From: Myxococcales bacterium
GTDB lineage: Bacteria; Myxococcota_A; UBA9042
Assembly (NCBI GenBank): GCA_009692425.1
Contig: SHZF01000005.1
Span: forward strand, 62,001 to 126,000
DNA: 64,000 bases
Direction: 5' to 3'
The position numbers and the translations under genes are program-made. Each line of letters opens with the position of its first letter. The first letter of the stretch is position 1. The notes beneath the pieces were generated by a model. It worked only from the letters and a program-made list of their open reading frames with translations, made no database searches and was not told the origin of the DNA. Shown here one piece after another: positions 34,033-44,490 of this stretch.

Positions 34033-34250
34033 GGGCTGGGCGATCGCCGACAGCTGGGCGCTGCCCGAGGCGTAGCCAAAGCCGACCGGGTACGTCTGGA
34101 TATTCCACTGGTCGCGCAGCTTTGCCGCCGACTGGCCGAGTACGCCGGGCAACAGCTTCGGCGCCTGCGGGGCGTAGCAGGTGTCCTCGCCGTCCGAGAT
34201 GAGGATCACGTAGCGCGACATCCCACCCGCGCCAGTCGTCACGGCTCCGG
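34033..34250 (-). pseudogene. Fragment of a vWA-domain protein
   Basis: The minus strand reads 'SRYVILISDGEDTCYAPQ', 'LPGVLGQSAAKLRDQWNIQT' and 'YPVGFGYASGSAQLSAIAQ'. This is the middle of a von Willebrand A domain, with the typical 'ILISDGEDTC' strand and 'VGFG...QLxxIA' region. The N-terminal MIDAS half and everything after the 'AIA' helix are missing. It overlaps the last codons of the aminopropyltransferase-like gene. The remainder of the 34.0-34.2 kb gap is otherwise empty. It looks like a decayed gene piece, distantly similar to the vWA lipoprotein at 52.3 kb. Confidence 0.55.
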
Positions 34251-35816
34251 CATCAGGCGCCAGTCGCGGCCGAACTCCGTCACCATGTTGTCGTCGGTGA
34301 TGAACGGCAGCTCGAGCGTCCGCGCAACAATGCTCGGGCAGTATTCCGTCAACTGGCCCGCCCCACCGGGCTGGCTGAACAGGTCCTGCAACTCCGCGAT
34401 GCGCGCGGCCACGTCGCCGTGGCTCGGGTCGGCCGCCGGCTGCCCGTCGATCGCCATGCGCACCACATGGGCGCCGAAGCGCTGCGGGTCCACGCGCACG
34501 GGCGAGTCGGACACGGCCAGGAAGTTGAAGTAGCGCATGCCATGGCGAAACACCGCGCAGCCAGTCTTCTGGGCGTGATCGGATTCCGTGGTGTTGTAGT
34601 AGAAGACGCCGCCGGGGTTCAGGTGCCGCTTGATGACGTGGAAGTACTCGTCGCTCAAGAGGTTCGTGATCATGCCGCGCCAGTGCCACGTCGTGTTCTG
34701 CACGATCAGGTCGAACTTCGCCGCGGGGTGGGCCTGGAGCCAGCGCCGGCCGTCGTCGATGACGATCTCGATCTTCGGGTTCGCCAGCACCGAAGCCACC
34801 TGGGCAAAGCGCGGAATCACGCGCAGGTAGCCGTGGCTGATCTCGATCACCGTCAGCTTTTCGACCCCGGGCAGCGCGGCGACGACCTGGGCCCACGAGC
34901 CCGACGACAGGCCGACCATCAGCACCTGCTTGGGCCCGGGGTGCATGCCGGCGAGCGCATAGGCCCGGCTGATCAGGTTCGAGTTGTCGAGAAACCGCGT
35001 GTTGAAGCGGCCATCGTACATGCCGCCGCCGAAGATGCCCTCGTCGCGCGTTACCGTGACGACGCCGTGGCGCGATTCGTCCGTGTGGAGGAAGGGGGCG
35101 CCGGGCTTGTAGCTGCCCTTGAACATCAGCCGCTCGTACGATTCCGCATACAGGGGACCGCGCCCCCACGCCATGACGACGGTGGCCACGACCAACAGCG
35201 CCAGGCTGAGCACGCGGCGCGGCGCACGCGAGGCCCACACGAGGATCGCCGCCAACGCCATTCCGACCGCGCCGAGCACGAGCGACGCGGCGCCCAGGCT
35301 CAGTTGATCGAGCAAGACGAAGCCCGTCACGATCGAACCCAGCGTCGAGCCGGCGATGTTGGCGAGGTAGAGGTGGCTCAAGCGGCGGCCGGCGTGGGCG
35401 TCGGGAGCGATGCCGAAGTGGGCAACGAGCGGCAAGGTGGCGCCGAGCAGTCCGGCGACCAGCGCCACGAGTGGCAGCGTCCACGCGAAGTTGGCCTGCA
35501 CCACGGTGTGGGCGACGGCGGGCACGAGCAGGAAGCCGAGCACGGACGACACCGCCACCAACAACGCCGGCACACCGAGCCGACGCGGGTCGGGCCCGGC
35601 GGCGCCGTCACCTGCCGTGGCGCCGGCGCTGTCGCAGAAGCGCCGGCTCCACAAGGAACCGAACGCGATCCCGGCGAGGTAGGCGCCCAGCAGGACGCCG
35701 AACGAGGGCGCCGAACCGCCCGTCAGGAACGAGTAGACACGAAACCACACGATTTCGTACGACAACGCCACGAACCCGCCGGCAAAAACCACAGCGAGGG
35801 CGAACGGGAACGACAT
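34239..35816 (-). CDS. Membrane protein with spermidine synthase-like domain
   Basis: This 525-aa protein has about seven membrane helices (residues 1-230) fused to a Rossmann-type aminopropyltransferase-like domain. The N-terminus 'GGFVALSYEIVWFRVYSFLT' and the tandem 'LLGAYLAGIAFGSLWSRR' are typical of the membrane-fused spermidine synthase family. The soluble part keeps the nucleotide-binding 'LMVGLSSGSWAQVVAALPGV', 'LTVIEIS' and 'IEIVIDDGRRWL'. Where active spermidine synthases have the catalytic Asp (D-[ST]-x-D-P), this protein has 'VQNTTWHWRG', so the enzyme is probably not a standard spermidine synthase. AGGAGT precedes the ATG at 35816. It diverges from ettA. Confidence 0.75.
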   Translation of the reverse strand: MSFPFALAVVFAGGFVALSYEIVWFRVYSFLTGGSAPSFGVLLGAYLAGIAFGSLWSRRFCDSAGATAGDGAAGPDPRRLGVPALLVAVSSVLGFLLVPAVAHTVVQANFAWTLPLVALVAGLLGATLPLVAHFGIAPDAHAGRRLSHLYLANIAGSTLGSIVTGFVLLDQLSLGAASLVLGAVGMALAAILVWASRAPRRVLSLALLVVATVVMAWGRGPLYAESYERLMFKGSYKPGAPFLHTDESRHGVVTVTRDEGIFGGGMYDGRFNTRFLDNSNLISRAYALAGMHPGPKQVLMVGLSSGSWAQVVAALPGVEKLTVIEISHGYLRVIPRFAQVASVLANPKIEIVIDDGRRWLQAHPAAKFDLIVQNTTWHWRGMITNLLSDEYFHVIKRHLNPGGVFYYNTTESDHAQKTGCAVFRHGMRYFNFLAVSDSPVRVDPQRFGAHVVRMAIDGQPAADPSHGDVAARIAELQDLFSQPGGAGQLTEYCPSIVARTLELPFITDDNMVTEFGRDWRLMPEP

Positions 35817-35917
35817 CGGCGGGACTCCTGCGCGGCAAGCCTGCGCGGCAGCGATGGTGGCAGGGACCTCGGGCACGGGCAACACGGAGCCGCAGGCGCA
35901 CCCGGCCCGGCCGCCCC

Positions 35918-35947
35918 TTGTCCCCACCGCCCCAACCCGCCTACCCT
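35918..35947 (+). promoter_or_regulatory. Candidate ettA promoter
   Basis: TTGTCC (35918-35923), an 18-base spacer and TACCCT (35942-35947) lie 43 bases ahead of the ettA ATG in the divergent gap. The -10 sequence and its CTACCCTGCCG surroundings recur before the membrane protein gene at 14.69 kb and, as CTACCCTACCG, before ffh. Confidence 0.4.
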
Positions 35948-35989
35948 GCCGCGCCCGGCCCCGACTCGCCCCGCCGGACAAGGACTCAC

Positions 35990-37678
<1,689 letters not shown>

Positions 37679-38536
37679 CGCGGGCTGCGGGTCGGCTCGC
37701 CGCCATGTGCGAGATCAGGTTCTTGTAATCCAACCCTTGGCGCGCGCCGGGCGGCCCATAGAACACCTCGTCGAGGGTGAGCCCGTGTGCCGGTGCCGTC
37801 TGCCCGGCTCGTGCGCGCTCCTTGGCGGCCAGCATCGCGTCGATGCCGTCCGGCGCAAACCGGCCGCGCCCGACATCGACCAGCGTGCCGGCGAGGATGC
37901 GCACCATGTTGTGCAGGAACGCGTTGCCGTCCACCGTGATCGCGACACCCGGCTCGACGGCGTCCACCCGCACCTCGCGCAGATGCCGCAGCGTCGACTT
38001 TGCCTCGCACGCCACCGAGCGGAACGTCGCGAAATCGTGTACGCCTTCGAGCCTGGCGGCGGCGGCCTGCATGGCGGCCACGTCGAGCGGGCCGCGGACG
38101 TGCCAGGCGCTGCGGCGCCACAGCGGCTGGCGGGCGTCGCCGACCATGACGCGGTACACGTAGCGCTTGCCCGTCGCATCACCGCGCACGTCGAAGGCGG
38201 GCTCTGCGTCGGCAGCGTCGGTCACGGCGAGGTCGGCCGGCAGCATCGAGTTGAGGCCGAGCATCACACCGCGCGCCGGCACGTGGGTCTGCGTGCAGAC
38301 GAGCACCGGCATGCGGCGCGCGTGGACTCCCGCATCCGTACGCGACGACGATCGGACGTCCACCGCCTCGGCCAGCAGCGCCTGCCACGCGGTGTGGAGT
38401 TCGCCGGCCACCGTGCGCACGCCGGCCGCCTGCTTCTGGAAGCCCGCGAAGTCCGTGCCGTCGAATTGGACCCACAACAGCAGGCGCCGCGCTGCCGACT
38501 CGCCGTGCGCGGTCACCGCGACCGTGTCGTGCGCGG

Positions 38537-40348
38537 TCACAGGTCGAAGGCGAAGCCGAAGTGGATCAGGTCATCGGACAAGTCGATGCTCTTCGCGCTG
38601 CCGAAGTCGGTCAGCGACAGCCGCTGCCACTGCAGGAACAGGTAGCTGTGGTTCACGCCCATCTCGATGTCGAAGCCGCGTGCCGCCTGGGGCTCGAACA
38701 CGTCGAGCAGCAGGCGCAGCCCGGCCGTGGCGTGCAGACCGCCCGTCATCCCTTCGGCGCGGCGCGAGGTGCCATCGGGGCGTGCAAAAGTCGCGACGTT
38801 GCCTAGGCCGTTCTCGACCCACCACACCGCCGCGCCGACCCCGAGGCGCGCGTACGGGATGAGGAACAATCGGTACCTTTCCGCCAACGTATCGAAGCGC
38901 CACACGAGATCGAGGGTGACGGGCACCACGTGCAGCGAAGTCTTGTCGTCGGTCGTGCCGCCCGCGAGCGCGCGCGCCTTGCCTTCCTGGTCCCACAATC
39001 CCGCCGCAACGCCCAGGCCCAGTTCGCCCAGCACCCCGTGCGCGACCCGCCAGTCGAGTGCCAGCGACACCTGCCAGTCCGACGACTTCAGCACATCGGC
39101 AAAGGGCGTCTTGCCGGTGCCGTTGCCGCCCGCAGTCTTGCCGAATTCCCGGTCGATCTGTGGCAGGTACTTGGCCACGCGCAGGTCGAGGCTCATCGTC
39201 TGCGGTGATGCCGCACGGGCCGTGCTGGGCGCACCCACGCTGCCCACGCCGAGAACGGCGCAGGCGACCAAAGACACGCCTGCGCGCAGCCCCCATGCCG
39301 GACGCCGCCTGCGCACCAGCAGCGCGAGCGCCACGGCGACCAGCAGCGCCACCAGCACGCTCGCGGGCCCCGGCGTCCGCCCGGCGGAACAGATCGCGTA
39401 GCCGCCCTCCTCGCTGCCGCCACTGGCTTGGTAGTACTGCCAGAAGTCCTGCGTTGCACGCGGTTCGGCCGTCTTCAGCGGGGCGCCGGCCGATTCGTTC
39501 TCGTCGTCGTCGACCGCCGTCACGCTGACGAAGTAGGTCTGGCCGTTCTTGAGGCCCGTGATCTGGTACGACGTCGTCGTCAGCGTCGCCGACCGGCCGG
39601 GCACGGCGCCGAGATCGTTCGGTGAGAAGACCTTGGCGGACCAGTAGACCCGCGCGCCCTTGATTTTCGTCTTGTCGGCGAACGACCACGTGACGTGCAA
39701 GTTGCTCTCGCCGCCCGCGAGCGTCGCCAGGGTCGGCGTGGCCGGCACGCTGAGTTGGATCGCGACGTCAAGCGTGACGCCGTTGACCTGGCTGGCGGCG
39801 CCGCTCGATGCCCGGTCGTCGCTGACCACGAAGTAGATTTTCGCGGTCGCCGACGCGCCCGACCGGCAGTCGGTCCCCGTGATCAGGTCGGCCAGGTCGA
39901 CCGTGGTCGAGACCGGCGGGCTTGCGTACGTCACCTTCTCAGCGACGAGCTTGCATGCGCCGTCTTTCGAACTCTCCGACAGGTTGCCCGTCTCGCAAGT
40001 CTTGCCCGCCGGCGCGACTTTGACGCTGTACTGCGGCGTCGCCACGGTGAGGTCCCGATCCGTCCAGGTCCATGACACTGCGACCTTGGCGGGCGGGTTC
40101 TTGCGATACAGTTCGCAGTCGGCCACGTTGATCACGTGCTTGACGGCCGGGCTGACGAGGCCCACGCCCAGCCCGAGTCGCTCGTTCGGCTTGACGGCGC
40201 TGCCCGTCGCCGCCTGAATGCTGTTGACCTGCACCACCAGTGCTGCCCCCGGCGTGGGCACGGCAAGGACTGCGAGCGCCGCGAACGGTGTCACCCGCCA
40301 GTTGGTGCGCGGGGTCCGCCCGGGTCGCTGAGTTGCCGTTGCCGTCAT
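38537..40348 (-). CDS. Fn3 protein with MYXO-CTERM-like anchor fused to a barrel
   Basis: This 603-aa protein has a signal peptide, a beta-rich N-part and a fibronectin type III domain (about residues 210-300; 'LHVTWSFADKTKIKGARVYW', 'TSYQITGLKNGQTYFVSVTA'). Around Cys320 comes 'CSAGRTPGP', a hydrophobic helix 'ASVLVALLVAVALALLV' and 'RRRR'. This looks like a MYXO-CTERM-type C-terminal sorting signal. Yet the frame continues into a second signal-peptide-like stretch ('RAGVSLVACAVLGVGSVGAP', 'ARA') and an outer-membrane barrel (about 380-603) ending in Leu. Such a sorting signal is normally terminal, so this may be a fusion of two genes. GGAGAGGA precedes the ATG. truA overlaps its stop. Confidence 0.7.
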   Translation of the reverse strand: MTATATQRPGRTPRTNWRVTPFAALAVLAVPTPGAALVVQVNSIQAATGSAVKPNERLGLGVGLVSPAVKHVINVADCELYRKNPPAKVAVSWTWTDRDLTVATPQYSVKVAPAGKTCETGNLSESSKDGACKLVAEKVTYASPPVSTTVDLADLITGTDCRSGASATAKIYFVVSDDRASSGAASQVNGVTLDVAIQLSVPATPTLATLAGGESNLHVTWSFADKTKIKGARVYWSAKVFSPNDLGAVPGRSATLTTTSYQITGLKNGQTYFVSVTAVDDDENESAGAPLKTAEPRATQDFWQYYQASGGSEEGGYAICSAGRTPGPASVLVALLVAVALALLVRRRRPAWGLRAGVSLVACAVLGVGSVGAPSTARAASPQTMSLDLRVAKYLPQIDREFGKTAGGNGTGKTPFADVLKSSDWQVSLALDWRVAHGVLGELGLGVAAGLWDQEGKARALAGGTTDDKTSLHVVPVTLDLVWRFDTLAERYRLFLIPYARLGVGAAVWWVENGLGNVATFARPDGTSRRAEGMTGGLHATAGLRLLLDVFEPQAARGFDIEMGVNHSYLFLQWQRLSLTDFGSAKSIDLSDDLIHFGFAFDL

Positions 40349-40534
40349 CGTGTCCTCTCCTGGCGGGTCGCAGGTCCTCGCCGTCAACCCGCGCTCACCC
40401 CCAGCCATTTCCATGCACGCGGCGTGCCAAGCGGAGCGCGCGACAACTCGTTCAGAGTACATCACAACGACGTCACGGCGCTGCGGCGTGCGTGTCGGCG
40501 CGGCACGCGATTCTGGCCACCACCGTACACCGCG

Positions 40535-40547
40535 TGCCATTTTGGCA
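40535..40547. promoter_or_regulatory. Palindrome TGCCATTTTGGCA upstream of Fn3/barrel gene
   Basis: TGCCA and TGGCA flank TTT as a perfect inverted repeat in the gap between asd and the Fn3/barrel gene. It is about 190 bases ahead of the Fn3/barrel ATG and 16 bases past the end of asd. It could be an operator or part of a small hairpin; nothing else supports a role. Confidence 0.25.
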
Positions 40548-40562
40548 AGGCGGCGGTTCCCG

Positions 40563-41633
40563 TCACGCTTGGATAGGGGTTGCCGCCATGGCGGTCGCGC
40601 CGCCTGCGCCGTGGACCAGGCCGCGATCGACGGCGAGTTGGGCGATCTGGACGGCATTCGTCGCCGCGCCTTTGCGCAGGTTGTCCGCCACGATCCACAG
40701 GCACAGGCCGTGCGGCACGCTCGGGTCGCGGCGGATGCGGCCGACGTACACCGGGTCCTGCTCGGCGGCGTCGATCGGCATCGGGTAGCGCTTCTTGGCG
40801 GGCTCGTCGATCACCACGAGGCCTGGCGCGGCGGCGAGCAGATCGCGCGCCTGGTCGGCCGTCAACGCCCGCTCGAATTCGATGGCGACGGACTCGCTGT
40901 GCGCGGCAAAAACCGGGACCCGTACCGCGGTCGGCGCCACACGCAGTTCGGGCAGGCCGAGAATCTTGCGGCTCTCATGCACCAGCTTCCACTCTTCTTC
41001 GGTGTAGCCCAGTTCCGCGAATTCGCCGATGTGCGGAATACAGTTGAATGCAATTCGCGCGTTGTGGACGTGCACGTCGAAGGGCTTGCCGTTGAACAGT
41101 GCGATGGTCTGGTTCGACAGTTCGTCCATCCCCTTCTTGCCGGCGCCGGAAACCGACTGGTAGGTGGAAACCACCACGCGCACCAGACTGGCCGCGTCGT
41201 GGAGCGGCTTGAGCACGACGACCAACTGGATCGTGGAGCAATTCGGGTTCGCCACGATGCCCGAGTGGGCGTCGAGAGCGTCGGGATTGACTTCGGGCAC
41301 CACCAGCGGCACGCCCGCCTTCATCCGGAAGGCCGACGAGTTGTCGATGCACAGGCAGCCGCGCCGCGCCGCTTCGGGCAGCAGTTCGCGCGACACCTTG
41401 GCGCCCGCCGACGCGAGCACGATGTCGATGCCATCGAAGGCGGCGGGCTCCGCGGCGCGCACCTTGAGCAGCCGCTTGCCCCACTCCACTTCCTCGCCAA
41501 CCGAGCGTGGCGAAGCCAAGGCGACGACCTCGGATGCGGGGAAACGCCGCTCGTCCATCACCTTGAGCATCTCGCGCCCCACGGCGCCCGTTGCACCGAG
41601 GACGGCGACGCGGTAGGAGCGGGGATTCGACAT
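40563..41633 (-). CDS. asd: Aspartate-semialdehyde dehydrogenase
   Basis: This 356-aa enzyme reduces aspartyl phosphate to aspartate semialdehyde with NADPH, the branch point to lysine/diaminopimelate, threonine and methionine. The Rossmann motif is 'VAVLGATGAVGREML'; the catalytic Cys132 lies in 'ANPNCSTIQL' and the general-base His in 'VRVPVFAAHSESVAIEFE'. Substrate-binding 'YQSVSGAGKKGMDEL' is also present. Length fits the family. A small PP2C gene lies upstream after 81 bases that contain a short repeated GC-rich segment (cgcggcc...gggggcct). It is probably expressed with it or from its own promoter. Confidence 0.95.
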   Translation of the reverse strand: MSNPRSYRVAVLGATGAVGREMLKVMDERRFPASEVVALASPRSVGEEVEWGKRLLKVRAAEPAAFDGIDIVLASAGAKVSRELLPEAARRGCLCIDNSSAFRMKAGVPLVVPEVNPDALDAHSGIVANPNCSTIQLVVVLKPLHDAASLVRVVVSTYQSVSGAGKKGMDELSNQTIALFNGKPFDVHVHNARIAFNCIPHIGEFAELGYTEEEWKLVHESRKILGLPELRVAPTAVRVPVFAAHSESVAIEFERALTADQARDLLAAAPGLVVIDEPAKKRYPMPIDAAEQDPVYVGRIRRDPSVPHGLCLWIVADNLRKGAATNAVQIAQLAVDRGLVHGAGGATAMAATPIQA

Positions 41634-41714
41634 CAGGCTTTGGTCCGCGGCCTCGGGGGCCTCAGGTCTTGAGCCGCGGCCCGGGGGCCTTCACTGGCGA
41701 GCCGGGGCCTTCCA

Positions 41715-42821
41715 TCAGCGCGGGACGCCGACCAGGGGCGGGCGGCCGGGCGCGGGCCCAGGAGGTGGCGGCGGAATCGACACGGGCGCCGGTCCCGGAG
41801 GAGGACCCGCTGGCGGTGGGCCGGCCGGCCCAGCCATGACGGGCCGCGGCACTGGTTTGCACGGATCGTGCGTTCGCACCACAAGTGTCGTGATGTTGTC
41901 ATGCCCGCCGCGGGCCTTGGCCAGATCGGCCAAGCGGTAGCACGCCGATTCGGCCGACGGGCTCTCCGCCATGACGACGCGGATCTCCTCGTCGCGCACG
42001 AGGTCGGTGAGCCCGTCCGAACACAGCAGGACCTGATCGCCGAAGCGCATCGTGGCCGTCGTGATGTCGACCGTGACCTGATCCTGCAAGCCGAGGGCGC
42101 GCACGATCACGTTCTTGTACGGGAACGACTCGACCTCATCGGGCTGCAGCAAGTTCATCTTGAGGTACTCGTTCAAGAGCGAGTGGTCCTCAGTCAGGCG
42201 AATCAGCTTGCCGCCACGCACCATGTAGACGCGACTGTCGCCCACGTTCGCGACGAAGACCTTGCCACCTACGAACGCGACGGCCACGCACGTCGTGCCC
42301 ATGTCGCGCAGCTGTTCATGCTGCTGGGCGAGCCGGTAGACGGACATGTTGGCGCTCTCGACCGCCTTGCGCAGCCGCAGGGAATGAAAGCTCGCATCCG
42401 GAGCAGTCCCCAGGCCGCCGGCGTCGCGCCACGCCTTGACCGAGCGCCGGTGCGCGGCACGGACCTTTTTCGTGATGTCGGCCGAGAGGTAGAAGGCACG
42501 CAGCGCTTCGATCGTAAATGCCGAAGCCACTTCGCCCGCCGAGTGGCCCCCCATGCCGTCGGCGACGACATACAAGCTCTCGTCGTCGAGCACCATCAGG
42601 GCGTCTTCGTTGCCCTCGCGCACGAGTCCGACGTCCGTGAGGCCATGGACCTCCAGGCGGAACCGGTGGCGGGTCGACGCACGCTTGGGTGGCGGAGGGG
42701 GAGGAGTGGAGTTGGCCCTGGCAGCCGGACTGGCTTTGGCAGCCGGACTGGCTTTGGCAGCCGGACTGGCTTTGGCAGCCAGACTGGCTTTCGGAGCCGG
42801 GTTTGCGGAGGGTCGAGGCAT
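41715..42821 (-). CDS. PP2C-family protein phosphatase with AKASPA repeats
   Basis: This 368-aa protein is a PPM/PP2C Ser/Thr phosphatase, which reverses eukaryotic-type Ser/Thr kinase phosphorylation. The catalytic domain (about residues 60-310) has all metal-binding motifs: 'VREGNEDAL', 'VVADGMGGHSAGEVAS', 'GTTCVAVAF', 'VANVGDSRVY', 'LCSDGLTDLV' and 'GGHDNITTLV'. An N-terminal extension carries tandem AKASPA hexapeptides (18-bp DNA repeats), and a Pro/Gly-rich tail follows the domain. Both look disordered, and the Ser/Pro repeat could be a phosphorylation or docking tail. I start at the ATG at 42821; no ribosome-binding site is clear. A very good promoter lies 45-70 bases upstream. No kinase gene is adjacent. 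Confidence 0.9.
   Translation of the reverse strand: MPRPSANPAPKASLAAKASPAAKASPAAKASPAARANSTPPPPPPKRASTRHRFRLEVHGLTDVGLVREGNEDALMVLDDESLYVVADGMGGHSAGEVASAFTIEALRAFYLSADITKKVRAAHRRSVKAWRDAGGLGTAPDASFHSLRLRKAVESANMSVYRLAQQHEQLRDMGTTCVAVAFVGGKVFVANVGDSRVYMVRGGKLIRLTEDHSLLNEYLKMNLLQPDEVESFPYKNVIVRALGLQDQVTVDITTATMRFGDQVLLCSDGLTDLVRDEEIRVVMAESPSAESACYRLADLAKARGGHDNITTLVVRTHDPCKPVPRPVMAGPAGPPPAGPPPGPAPVSIPPPPPGPAPGRPPLVGVPR
42721..42792. repeat. 18-bp tandem repeat inside PP2C gene
   Basis: Four head-to-tail 18-base units (GCAGCCGGACTGGCTTTG on the plus strand): three identical and a fourth with two changes. They encode the repeated hexapeptide A-K-A-S-P-A in the N-terminal extension of the phosphatase. 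As 18 is a multiple of three, gain or loss would not break the frame. Confidence 0.9.
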
Positions 42822-42864
42822 GAGGAAAAAGCCCGGCGCGGGGACGCTCCGTAGAGTCCGAGCG

Positions 42865-42893
42865 ACCCTACAGTGGGCCTCGCGTGCTGTCAA
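42865..42893 (-). promoter_or_regulatory. Promoter of the PP2C phosphatase gene
   Basis: On the minus strand TTGACA (42893-42888), exactly 17 bases and TAGGGT (42870-42865) lie 44 bases before the ATG. The -35 box is perfect. It would direct transcription of the phosphatase and perhaps asd. Confidence 0.6.
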
Positions 42894-42928
42894 ACGAACG
42901 CGCCTCACGGCCCCGCGGCCCGCGGCGA

Positions 42929-44296
42929 TCAGGGGCGCAGGCGATCCATCAAGCGCGGGAAAGCTGCGGTCTCGCGCACATGCGGCAGGCCGCACACCCA
43001 CGCGACCGTCCGCTCGAGGCCGAGCCCGAAGCCCGCGTGCGGCACCGACCCGTACTTGCGCAGGTCGAGGTACCAGTCAAACGCCGATTCGGGCAGGCCG
43101 TGGTGGCGGATCGCGTTCTGCAGCGTGTCGTGGTCGTCTTCGCGTTGGCCCCCGCCGACGATTTCACCGTAGCCTTCGGGCGCCAGCACATCGACGCTCA
43201 AGCTCCGCTCGGCGTCGCCCGGGTCCCGCTTCATGTAGAACGCCTTGACGGCGGCGGGGTAGTGATGCACCAGAATCGGCGTCTCTTGGCGCTGTGTCAG
43301 CACGGTCTCGTCGTCGCCGCCCAGATCGTCGCCCGCCCCGATGTCGGAGCCGAGCGCCTGCAGTTGGGCGATTGCGTCGCGGTGGTGCATGCGCGGAAAC
43401 GGCTTGCGTACCGCGGCCAACGCCTCGCGCCGTGGCCGCAACTGCCGGTGCTCTTCGGCTTCGGAGCGGATGGAGTCGATCGTATCGAGTGCCGCGCCAC
43501 AGTCGTGCAGCACGTCCGCACAGATCGCGCACAAGAGGTCTTCGGCCAGTTCCATCGTGCCGTCGAGGTCGAGGTAGGCCTGCTCCGGCTCCACCATCCA
43601 GAACTCGGTCAGGTGGCGGCGCGTCTTCGACTTCTCGGCGCGGAACGTCGGCCCGAACGTGTACACACGGCCAAACGCCATGGCCGTCGCTTCGCTGTAG
43701 AGTTGGCCGGACTGGCTCAGGTACGCCTTCTGGCCGTGGTAGTCGGTCTCGAATAGCGTGGACGTGCCCTCGCACGCGTTCGGTGTGAAGATCGGCGTGT
43801 CGAGCAGCAGAAAGCCGCGGCCATCGAAGAAGTCCCGAATCGCCTTCACGATGCGGGCGCGCACCGTCAGGATCGCGTGCTGGCGGCGCGACCGCAGCCA
43901 CAGGTGGCGATGGTCCATCAAAAACGCGGTGCCGTGCTCTTTCGGCGCGATGGGATAGTCGGGCTGGGCCGCCGCCACCACGACCAAGGTGTCGCAAGCG
44001 AGTTCGAAGCCGCTGGGCGCGCGCGCGTCGGCCTTCACGGTGCCGCCCACCAGCACGCTCGATTCCTGCGGCAGGGTTTCTGCGGCCGCAAAGGTCGCGT
44101 CGTCGACGTCGCCTTTGAACATCACCGCCTGGATCAGACCAGAGCCGTCGCGTACCTGCAGGAAATGCAGCTTTCCCTTCGAGCGCTTGCCGTACAGCCA
44201 GCCGCGAATCTGCACGCGCTGGCCGTCGAACGCGGCGATCTCAACGATGCGCGCCACCGGCAGACCCGGCAGAGCGAGAGGCAACACAGGTGACAT
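42929..44296 (-). CDS. asnS: Asparaginyl-tRNA synthetase
   Basis: This 455-aa class IIb synthetase charges tRNA-Asn. The N-terminal OB-fold ('[20 protein letters not shown]') binds the anticodon. The catalytic domain has motif 1 around '[20 protein letters not shown]', motif 2 '[20 protein letters not shown]' and motif 3 '[20 protein letters not shown]'. The Asn-type 'EGTSTLFE' loop, lacking the GAD insert of bacterial AspRS, favours AsnRS. The ATG at 44296 gives a family-like N-terminus; upstream frame is open but unrelated. Having asnS means Asn-tRNA can be made directly rather than only by the GatCAB transamidation route. Confidence 0.93.
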   Translation of the reverse strand: MSPVLPLALPGLPVARIVEIAAFDGQRVQIRGWLYGKRSKGKLHFLQVRDGSGLIQAVMFKGDVDDATFAAAETLPQESSVLVGGTVKADARAPSGFELACDTLVVVAAAQPDYPIAPKEHGTAFLMDHRHLWLRSRRQHAILTVRARIVKAIRDFFDGRGFLLLDTPIFTPNACEGTSTLFETDYHGQKAYLSQSGQLYSEATAMAFGRVYTFGPTFRAEKSKTRRHLTEFWMVEPEQAYLDLDGTMELAEDLLCAICADVLHDCGAALDTIDSIRSEAEEHRQLRPRREALAAVRKPFPRMHHRDAIAQLQALGSDIGAGDDLGGDDETVLTQRQETPILVHHYPAAVKAFYMKRDPGDAERSLSVDVLAPEGYGEIVGGGQREDDHDTLQNAIRHHGLPESAFDWYLDLRKYGSVPHAGFGLGLERTVAWVCGLPHVRETAAFPRLMDRLRP

Positions 44297-44490
44297 GCGC
44301 ACTCCGGCAGGCGCCCGCTCGGGGCAGCCCTCCCACCGCGAAGCTGCGGCAAGGACCACACCGCAAAGCGACGGGAGAGTCCTCACCGCGAAGCCGACGG
44401 AGAGTCCTCACCGCGAAGCCGACGGAGAGTCCTCACCGCGAAGCCCGCGCGAGGCCGTCCGTTGCGCGAAGAAGCTCGCCTCGGCAGAAG
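44297..44490. other. Gap between asnS and HU/IHF gene
   Basis: This gap is upstream of asnS and downstream of the HU/IHF gene. It is dominated by three tandem copies of a 25-base unit (44370-44445), with a degenerate half-copy before them (ccaccgcgaagctgcgg, about 44335). No promoter or terminator is obvious. Confidence 0.5.
44370..44445. repeat. 25-bp tandem repeat, three copies
   Basis: Three head-to-tail units containing AGAGTCCTCACCGCGAAGCC preceded by GACGG; the first has one extra G. They lie in the leader region ahead of asnS. Copy number is likely variable between strains, and the unit contains no obvious palindrome. Confidence 0.9.

Noticed and set aside
40535-40547. TGGCA-containing palindrome considered as a sigma-54 promoter
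   Set aside because: TGGCA is present but the required GC at -12 with correct spacing (TTGCA-like) is not.
42721-42792. Regular repeats considered as a CRISPR array
   Set aside because: Units are directly abutting with no spacers, are in frame inside a gene and encode a repeated peptide.
44370-44445. 25-bp repeats considered as a CRISPR array
   Set aside because: Only three contiguous units with no spacers and no cas genes nearby.
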